This document shows positions 58,715-64,000 of a DNA stretch of 64,000 nt, in pieces. The DNA lies in assembly GCF_031458235.1 (NCBI RefSeq), contig NZ_JAVDYB010000001.1:3493001-3557000 (forward strand), written 5' to 3'. A program made the position numbers and the translations under genes. The notes under the pieces were generated by a model. It searched no databases. It saw only the letters and a program-made list of their open reading frames with translations, and was not told the origin of the DNA. Origin of the DNA: Catenuloplanes atrovinosus. Lineage in GTDB: Bacteria; Actinomycetota; Actinomycetes; Mycobacteriales; Micromonosporaceae. Position 1 is the first letter of the stretch. The number at the start of each line of letters is the position of its first letter.

Positions 58715-59251
58715 ATGCGCAGAACCGCATCCGCCGCCGTCACCGCCCTGCTCGTCGCCGGGCTGCTGACGGTTCCCGCCTCGGCCGCCCAGGCCCGCAA
58801 GGGCGACCGCACGCCGCCGCGGCTGAAGGTCACGTCCTACTCGATGCAGGACAACCGGCTCACGGTCGCGGTCGCCGCCTCCGACGCGTCCGGCGTCCGA
58901 GCGGTGTCGCTGCTGGTCCGCGGCAAGATCGTCGCCACCGACACCACCGCGCCGTACCAGCTCTCGGCCGACCTGTCCGCGTACCCGGGCGAGGTCAAGT
59001 GGAAGGTCCGCGCCATCGACCGCCGCGGGAACGACCGCGTCAGCGAGGAGCGCAAGTCCCGGGTCAAGCCGCGCCCGGACCGCAACCGGCCGCGCCCGGC
59101 ACCGTCGGTCTCGCCCTCGGTGTCCCCGACCGTGACGCCGACCGTGTCGCCGACGGTGTCCCCGACCGGCACGGCCGAGCCGGAGCCGACCGAGACGGTC
59201 GAGCCGCAGCCGACCGGGACCGTCGAGCCGCAGCCGACCGAGACGGACTGA
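58715..59251 (+). CDS. secreted Ig-like protein with Pro/Thr/Val repeat tail
   Basis: A 178-residue secreted protein. Signal peptide (about 1-27, ending AQA). One Ig-like domain (about 32-115: TPPRLKVTSYSMQDNRLTV, SLLVRGKIVATDTTAPYQL, VKWKVRAIDRRGN) is followed by a basic stretch. A 50-residue tail of SPTVSPTV and EPQPTGTV repeats, likely glycosylated, ends the protein. There is no enzyme domain and no sortase signal. The ATG at 58715 has CGAGGAG about 7 nt upstream. Function unknown; possibly an adhesin-like or wall-associated stalk. Confidence 0.8.
   Translation: MRRTASAAVTALLVAGLLTVPASAAQARKGDRTPPRLKVTSYSMQDNRLTVAVAASDASGVRAVSLLVRGKIVATDTTAPYQLSADLSAYPGEVKWKVRAIDRRGNDRVSEERKSRVKPRPDRNRPRPAPSVSPSVSPTVTPTVSPTVSPTGTAEPEPTETVEPQPTGTVEPQPTETD
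59101..59248 (+). repeat. short tandem repeats encoding Pro/Thr tail
   Basis: Repeated 9- to 12-nt units coding for SPTV and a 24-nt unit coding for VEPQPTGT/VEPQPTET. They form the C-terminal tail of the secreted protein and are in-frame, so copy number can vary without frameshift. Confidence 0.7.
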
Positions 59252-59268
59252 CCGGCCGGCGCCGGCCA

Positions 59269-59294
59269 CGGGTCCCGGGCGCACCCGGGACCCG
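59269..59294. terminator. bidirectional hairpin terminator
   Basis: An 11-bp stem CGGGTCCCGGG (59269-59279) / CCCGGGACCCG (59284-59294) with a 4-nt loop, between two convergent stop codons. Confidence 0.8.
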
Positions 59295-59310
59295 CCGCGG
59301 GCGCCGCCGG

Positions 59311-60246
59311 TCAGCCGACGAGGATGACGGTCTTGCCGGGCAGCGTGCCGGTGGCCGCGTCGCGGTGCACGGCCGGCAGGTCGTCCAGCGGGCGGCGGTC
59401 CACGACGTGCAGCCGGAGCCGGCCCCGGTCCACGCGGTCGACCAGGTCGGCCAGGTGGCCGCCGTGCGGGCCGACCCACACGCCGGCGGTGCGCACCGAC
59501 CGGGACTCGTCGGCCGGGACCGGACCGGCGGAGCTGACGATCGTGCCGCCGTCCGCCGCGTACGCGGTCAGCCTCGCCAGGTCCTCGGGCGCCAGCCGGA
59601 CATGGTTGACCACCACGTCGAACGGCCCGCCCACGGCCGCCGGGCCCGCGTCCAGGTCGAGCGGGCCGGTCACGTGCGCCGCCCCGTAGCCGCGCAGCCG
59701 GTCGGCGTGCCGGAGGTCGTCGACCGCGGTCACGGTCGCGCCGGCATCCGCCGCGAGCTGCACCACGATGCCACCCACCGCGCCGCCCGCGCCGTTGACC
59801 AGCACGGTCTGGCCGGCCTCGATCCCGGCCAGCTCGATCGCGGCCTGGCGCGCGGCCAGCCCGGTCAGCGGCAGTGCGGCCGCGTCGGCCAGCGTGAGAC
59901 TGCGCGGCGCGGCGGCCACCAGGTCGGCCGCGATCACCGCGTACTCCGCGGCGCCGCCGTGCACGTCCAGCGGGAACATCCCGATCACCGGATCGCCCAC
60001 CCGCAGCCCGTCGACGCCCTCGCCGAGCTCCGCGACCGTGCCGGCCACGTCCAGGCCCGGAGTGATCGGCAGCGGCGTGGGGATCAGCTCGGCGAGCACG
60101 CCCAGCCGGATGTGGTCGTCGACCGGGTTGAACGAGGTGGCGGCCACCTTGACCAGCACCTGACCGGCGCCGGGCACCGGACGCTCCACCTCCTCCCGGC
60201 GCAGCACGCCGGCGCCGCCGAACTCGTGGTATCGAATCGCCTTCAT
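59311..60246 (-). CDS. NADP-dependent quinone oxidoreductase-like MDR protein
   Basis: A 311-residue zinc-free medium-chain reductase: MKAIRYHEFGGAGVL start, FNPVDDHIRLG, PGLDVAGTV, and the coenzyme loop VLVNGAGGAVGGIVVQLA. There are no zinc-ligand cysteines. Such enzymes reduce quinones or enones and protect against electrophiles. It is divergent from a MarR gene, with two copies of the same operator between them, so it is probably derepressed by phenolic or quinone compounds. Confidence 0.88.
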   Translation of the reverse strand: MKAIRYHEFGGAGVLRREEVERPVPGAGQVLVKVAATSFNPVDDHIRLGVLAELIPTPLPITPGLDVAGTVAELGEGVDGLRVGDPVIGMFPLDVHGGAAEYAVIAADLVAAAPRSLTLADAAALPLTGLAARQAAIELAGIEAGQTVLVNGAGGAVGGIVVQLAADAGATVTAVDDLRHADRLRGYGAAHVTGPLDLDAGPAAVGGPFDVVVNHVRLAPEDLARLTAYAADGGTIVSSAGPVPADESRSVRTAGVWVGPHGGHLADLVDRVDRGRLRLHVVDRRPLDDLPAVHRDAATGTLPGKTVILVG

Positions 60247-60264
60247 GGAACTCTCCCGATGCGC

Positions 60265-60318
60265 TGACTTTCCTGGGCAACTGAGAGCGGAGTCTGCCTG
60301 ACTTGCCCAGGCAAGTCA
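60265..60318. promoter_or_regulatory. two copies of a MarR operator
   Basis: TGACTTGCCCAGGCAAGTCA (60299-60318; 9-bp arms) is a near-perfect palindrome. TGACTTTCCTGGGCAACTGA (60265-60284) matches its reverse complement at 17 of 20 positions. The centres are 34 bp apart, one near each divergent gene (oxidoreductase start 60246, MarR start 60344). Confidence 0.8.
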
Positions 60319-60343
60319 ATCGGGGAGACGTACGCTGGGCGGC

Positions 60344-60817
60344 ATGACCGGCGCACCCCGATGGCTCGACGACGAGCAGCAGCAGCTGTGGCAGGACCTG
60401 CTCACCGTGGTCATCGGCCTGCCGGCGTTGCTGGACCGCCAGATGCAGCGGGACGAGGGCATCTCCCACTTCGAGTACAGCGTGCTGGCCCGGCTCTCGA
60501 TGACCGAGACGCTCACCATGCGGCTCAGCGACCTGGCCGCGCAGTGCAACAGCACGCTGCCCCGGCTGTCCAAGGTGATGGTCCGGTTCGAGCAGCACGC
60601 CTGGGTCACCCGGCACCCCGACCCGGACAACGGCCGGTACACGCTGGCCACGCTCACCGAGGCCGGCCTGGCGAAGGTCGTGCGGTCCGCGCCCGCCCAC
60701 GTCGAGCAGGTCAGGCGGCTGGTCTTCGACCCGCTCGGCACCGCGCAGCAACGTCATCTCGCCGCCGCGCTGGCCCGCGTCGCCGCCCCGATCCGCGACC
60801 GGCTCGACGGCCGCTGA
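60344..60817 (+). CDS. MarR-family regulator
   Basis: A 157-residue winged-helix dimeric repressor (ISHFEYSVLARLSM, MRLSDLAAQCNSTLPRLSKVMVRFEQHAWVTRHPDPDNGRY). Recognition helix and wing are well preserved. Divergent from the quinone oxidoreductase; controls it and itself through the paired palindromes at 60265-60318. No cysteine sits near the ligand pocket, so a phenolic ligand is more likely than thiol sensing (inference). Confidence 0.9.
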   Translation: MTGAPRWLDDEQQQLWQDLLTVVIGLPALLDRQMQRDEGISHFEYSVLARLSMTETLTMRLSDLAAQCNSTLPRLSKVMVRFEQHAWVTRHPDPDNGRYTLATLTEAGLAKVVRSAPAHVEQVRRLVFDPLGTAQQRHLAAALARVAAPIRDRLDGR

Positions 60818-60920
60818 GCGCTGCGGGTTCGTCGCGTCACCGGCGTCGCATTCGATGGCGGCTAGGCTCGGCCGCGTCCAGGATCGGCCAGGCGGCATCG
60901 CGACCGGTGCCCGCCGAACA

Positions 60921-61769
60921 CTAGCCGACCGTCAGGTCCTGGTGGCCGATCACGCGCAGCAGGTCCAGCTTCCGCGCGGTCTCGGAGCCGGGCGCGGCGG
61001 TCAGGAGGAGCAGCCGCCGGCCGTCGCTGTCCAGTAGCTCCACGTCCAGGTCCAGCACGCCGACGGCCGGGTGCGCGACGCGCTTGTGCCGGAGTTGTTT
61101 CACCCGCACGTCATGGCGGTCCCACAGCCGCGCGAAGTCGGCGCTGCGCGCCCGCAGGCGCTCCACGACCGCGGTGGCGACCGGGTCGCCGCCGCGGGCC
61201 GCGTGCACCGCGCGCAGGTCCGCGACCAGCGCGGCGCCGATCGTGTCATGATCGTCGGCGACGAACACGCCGCGCACGCTCGGCTCGGTGAACCAGCGGT
61301 ACACCCAGGACGCCTCCGGGCCGCCGCCGCGCGCCAGGTCGCCGAGGACCGCGATCGCCAGGTCGTTCTGTGCCAGGATCTCGCCGAGGTCCGTGGTGAT
61401 CAGCGCGGGCGTGTCGGTGAGCCGATCGAGCAGGTGCAGCAGCCCGGGGCGGACGTGCGCCAGCCGCGTGTGGTCCGCGGGCGCCGGGTGCCCGGCGACC
61501 CGGAACAGGTAGTCGCGCTCGTCCCGGGTCAGTCGCAGCGCGCGGGCCAGCGCGGTCAGCATCGACGGTGACGGCTGCGGCGACTGCCCCCGCTCCAGCC
61601 GGTTGTAGTAGTCGACGGACATGACCGCGAGCCCGGCGACCTCCTCGCGGCGCAGGCCGGGTGTGCGGCGGCGCACGCCCGGCGGCAGCCCCACGTCGGC
61701 GGGCCGGATCGCCTCGCGCCGGCGGCGGAGGAAGGCGGCGAGCGCGGGACGGTCCATGCGCTCCAGCAT
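60921..61769 (-). CDS. helix-turn-helix regulator with MmyB-like ligand domain
   Basis: A 282-residue regulator with the same plan as the gene at 16647: HTH (about 20-75: LRREEVAGLAVMSVDYYNRLERGQ, LRLTRDERDYLFRVAGH) and PAS-like MmyB domain (LLHLLDRLTDTPALITTDLGEILAQNDLAIAVLG, VKQLRHKRVAHPAVGVLDLDVELL). ATG 61769 or 61757 (MDRPALAAFL) are both plausible. Divergent from the amidohydrolase gene (90 nt apart), which it may regulate. Confidence 0.87.
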   Translation of the reverse strand: MLERMDRPALAAFLRRRREAIRPADVGLPPGVRRRTPGLRREEVAGLAVMSVDYYNRLERGQSPQPSPSMLTALARALRLTRDERDYLFRVAGHPAPADHTRLAHVRPGLLHLLDRLTDTPALITTDLGEILAQNDLAIAVLGDLARGGGPEASWVYRWFTEPSVRGVFVADDHDTIGAALVADLRAVHAARGGDPVATAVVERLRARSADFARLWDRHDVRVKQLRHKRVAHPAVGVLDLDVELLDSDGRRLLLLTAAPGSETARKLDLLRVIGHQDLTVG

Positions 61770-61859
61770 GATCGCCGCGCCCGCGCTCAGCCAGTGATCG
61801 CGGATCACCGGCTGAGCGGTGCCTTCCCGCTCCGGGCGCGGCGGCGCAGGGTCGAGCGC

Positions 61860-63230
61860 ATGACCTCACGACTTCTGATCACCGGCGGTACGGTCCTGGC
61901 CGGTGCGCCGATGCACGGCGAGTTCCGCCGCGCCGACCTGCTCGCCGAGGCCGGCCGGATCGTCGGCATCGGCACGTTCCCACCGGTCACGGACGCGGAG
62001 ATGGTGGACGCGACCGGCATGCTGGTGCTGCCCGGCTTCGTGGACGCGCACGCTCACCTGTGGGAGGCGTCGATGCGCGGCATCACGGCCGAGTGGGACC
62101 TGCTCGACTTCCTGTACGGCATCCGATTCCACCACGCGAGCCTGCACACGCCGGACGACGTCTACGCGGGCGCGCTGGCCGGCGCGCTGGCCTCCCTCGA
62201 CGCCGGCACCACCACGGTGCTGGACCACATGCACCTGCCGGCGCACGCGGAGCCGGGACTGCGCGCGGTCCGGGACGCGGGCATCCGCGCGGTGTGGGCG
62301 AGCGCGCCGGCCGCGGTCCGGGCCGCGGCCGCCGGCGGGCTGACCACCGACGCCGGCGGCCTGGTCACGCTCGCGGTCGCGGCCGACGAGATCGGGAACG
62401 CGCCGTGGGCGACCACCCGCGCCGAGTACCTGTTCGCCCGCGAGCGGGACCTGCCGCTGACCGCGCACCTGGAGACGATCTGGGGCCCGGTACGCGCGCC
62501 GGAGATCGAGTGGCTGCACCGCGACGGGCTGCTCGGCCCGCGCCAGGTGTTCTCGCACGTCAACGCGGCATCCGAGGACGCGCTGCGGCTGCTGGCCGAC
62601 CACGGCGCCGCGGTGGTGTCCACGCCGGACACCGAGCTGCAGATGGGCATCGGCCACCCGGTGCTCGGCCGCGCCGCCGCGCTCGGCGTGCCGGCCGCGC
62701 TGGGCAGCGACATCCAGGCGAACAACGGGCCGGACCTGTTCGCCGCGATGCGCCTGGCCCGGCAGGCGGAGAACGGCCGCGCCCAGCGCGCGGTGCTGGA
62801 CGCGGACGGCACCGGCGGGCTGGCCGGCGTGCCGATGAGCACCCGCGAGGTGCTGCACGCGGCCACGCTGGGCGGCGCGCGGGCGCTCGGCCTGGATCAC
62901 CTGGCCGGCTCGCTGGAGCCGGGCAAGCAGGCGGACGTGGTGCTGCTGCGGGTGGACGGCATCCGGCACCGGCCGCTGACCGACCCGTTCGCCACGGTCG
63001 TGCTGCACGCCGGGCCGGGCGACGTGGACTCGGTGTTCGTGGCGGGCCGCGCGGTGAAGCGGGCCGGCGTGCTGGACGGCGCGCGGCGCGCCACCGGCCT
63101 GGTGGAGGCCGCGTGGGCGCGGCTGGCCGAGCGGATGGACGCGGCCGGTGGCCGCCACCCGCACCGGCCGGCGGACCTGATCGCGCGGGTGGTGGCGCAG
63201 GCGGCCGCGAACGCCCCGGCCTGGGCCTGA
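61860..63230 (+). CDS. amidohydrolase (chlorohydrolase/cytosine-deaminase-like)
   Basis: A 456-residue metal-dependent hydrolase of the amidohydrolase superfamily. Metal ligands are seen in GFVDAHAHLWE (H-x-H), LTAHLETIWGP (His with the usual Glu), FSHVNAAS (His) and LGSDIQANNGPD (Asp). The C-terminal composite beta domain has GSLEPGKQADVVLLR. It should hydrolyse C-N or C-Cl bonds of a cyclic or guanidine-type substrate; the SAH deaminase/TrzN group is closest in layout. Substrate unknown. ATG 61860 gives the conserved LLITGGTVLAG start. Confidence 0.87.
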   Translation: MTSRLLITGGTVLAGAPMHGEFRRADLLAEAGRIVGIGTFPPVTDAEMVDATGMLVLPGFVDAHAHLWEASMRGITAEWDLLDFLYGIRFHHASLHTPDDVYAGALAGALASLDAGTTTVLDHMHLPAHAEPGLRAVRDAGIRAVWASAPAAVRAAAAGGLTTDAGGLVTLAVAADEIGNAPWATTRAEYLFARERDLPLTAHLETIWGPVRAPEIEWLHRDGLLGPRQVFSHVNAASEDALRLLADHGAAVVSTPDTELQMGIGHPVLGRAAALGVPAALGSDIQANNGPDLFAAMRLARQAENGRAQRAVLDADGTGGLAGVPMSTREVLHAATLGGARALGLDHLAGSLEPGKQADVVLLRVDGIRHRPLTDPFATVVLHAGPGDVDSVFVAGRAVKRAGVLDGARRATGLVEAAWARLAERMDAAGGRHPHRPADLIARVVAQAAANAPAWA

Positions 63231-63235
63231 GCCGG

Positions 63236-64000
63236 TCAGAACCGGTGCGGGCGGGCCGGGTCGGCGGGCCAGCCGGGGTCGCCGGTGGCGGCGAAGCGCA
63301 GCCAGGCCGCTCGCATCGGCGCGCCGTCCGCGGTGACCTCCGCCCACGAGCGCCCGTTCAGGATCGGCGCGCCCGCCCAGTCCGCCTCCGTGCCGAACAG
63401 CCACGGCAGCTCGCCGCAGTGCGCACCGCGCAGCGGCAGCGATGGGCCGGGCGCGCCGACCCGGTACGTGTGCACGCGCGCGCCGCCGGAAGCCAGCAGC
63501 TCCGCGAAGCGCTGCGCGGGGCGGGTGAACACGCGCGCGGTCGACGCCTGCTGGAGGCCGGGCACGGTGGCCAGCGGCGTGTCGCGGAAGAAGTACGCGA
63601 GTTCGCGCTCCGCCGTACCCACGACGACCTGGAGGTCCTTGGCGCCCTCGCGGGCGGTGTCGCGCCACTCGTCCGGTGCGGGCAGCGGCTCGGCGCCGGC
63701 GACCGGCATGAACGCGGGCACGAGGCCGCCGAGCGTACGCACCGCGAGGTCGCGCTCGGTGCGCTCCTGCGCGGCCACGATCTCCGCCACGGTCGCGTCC
63801 CGTGGGTCGGTGCCGAGCCGGCGCACGAACGCGGCGGCCGCCCGCGCGGACGCGGCCGGGGACCCGAGCCCCAGCCCGAGCGGCGGGCTCTGCGCGATCG
63901 CGCGGTGGAACAGGCCGCGCGCGGCCGGCACGCCGATCAGGCAGGCGACCGCGTGCGCGCCGGACGAGTGGCCGACCAGCGTGATCCGGTCCGGGTCGCC
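63236..64000 (-). CDS. carboxylesterase type B (5' part outside window)
   Basis: The last 254 residues of a cholinesterase-like carboxylesterase. The frame is open from the window end and shows RITLVGHSSGAHA with the nucleophilic serine, GLFHRAIAQSPP after it, and RGAHCGELPWLFGTE with the likely catalytic His. The end WLRFAATGDPGWPADP is typical of the family. The N-terminal half with the oxyanion hole lies beyond 64000. Convergent with the amidohydrolase (5-nt gap). Confidence 0.85.
   Translation of the reverse strand, partial: GDPDRITLVGHSSGAHAVACLIGVPAARGLFHRAIAQSPPLGLGLGSPAASARAAAAFVRRLGTDPRDATVAEIVAAQERTERDLAVRTLGGLVPAFMPVAGAEPLPAPDEWRDTAREGAKDLQVVVGTAERELAYFFRDTPLATVPGLQQASTARVFTRPAQRFAELLASGGARVHTYRVGAPGPSLPLRGAHCGELPWLFGTEADWAGAPILNGRSWAEVTADGAPMRAAWLRFAATGDPGWPADPARPHRF

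Noticed and set aside
59101-59248. Possible CRISPR-like or minisatellite repeat
   Set aside because: Repeats are in-frame coding units for a Pro/Thr tail with no unique spacers.

Overview
The window is very GC-rich DNA with almost pure G/C third codon positions, dense overlapping genes (many GTGA and ATGA junctions) and frequent GTG starts. This is the signature of a filamentous actinomycete. SARP/NB-ARC/TPR regulators, EACC1-caspase modules and discoidin-decorated secreted enzymes suggest a Micromonosporaceae-like genome (Actinoplanes or Catenuloplanes type); that placement is inference. I found no tRNA, rRNA, transposase, integrase, CRISPR array or replication origin. The region reads as chromosomal arm-type accessory DNA.

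Layout. 0-4.4 kb: a secreted PL3 pectate lyase, an EACC1 protein overlapping a membrane-anchored caspase-like protease, and an MmpS-like lipoprotein. 4.6-7.4 kb: a DUF998 membrane protein with twin operators, a ZIP-type transporter and a small SARP regulator. 7.6-17.5 kb: a truncated acyl-CoA ligase, two tandem AfsR-type (SARP-NB-ARC-TPR) regulators, TetR, a cytochrome P450 and a HTH/MmyB-type regulator. 17.6-22.2 kb: a large secreted sugar dehydrogenase with PKD and discoidin-like domains, an N-acetylmuramoyl-alanine amidase and an F420-type NADP oxidoreductase. 22.3-27.2 kb: a second EACC1 gene, convergent with a 1495-residue caspase-STAND-TM-WD40 protein. 27.2-37.6 kb: small regulator-plus-enzyme pairs (ArsR/SRPBCC, ADH/MerR, XRE-cupin/MFS, AKR-hydrolase/TetR-Gal80-like). 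37.6-41.3 kb: a leaderless small peptide gene coupled to an asymmetric heterodimeric ABC exporter. 41.7-43.7 kb: an I36-type inhibitor and an AlkZ-like winged-helix protein.

43.7-48.9 kb is a six-gene overlapping operon: four envelope proteins with His/Met-rich segments plus their own NarL-type two-component system, most likely for metal (copper?) handling. 48.9-52.8 kb is the most unusual locus. A cyclase-homology/macro-domain fusion is divergent from a two-gene operon encoding a multi-TM protein and an MTAN-like nucleosidase. The C-terminus of the membrane protein and the N-terminus of the nucleosidase carry the same short motif (ISGSNIVT...), encoded with different synonymous codons. This looks like a homotypic (amyloid-type) signalling adaptor pair in a nucleotide-centred conflict system.

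52.9-64 kb: a CHASE-PAS histidine kinase, a type I methionine aminopeptidase with an AT-rich operator, a HTH-NB-ARC-TPR protein, a secreted Pro/Thr-tailed protein, a MarR/quinone oxidoreductase pair with duplicated operators, another HTH/MmyB regulator, an amidohydrolase, and a carboxylesterase cut by the window end. Three separate putative suicide or conflict modules (two EACC1-caspase, one cyclase-macro/nucleosidase) within about 50 kb make this a plausible defence-enriched region. All function calls rest on reading motifs by eye; no database search was run.
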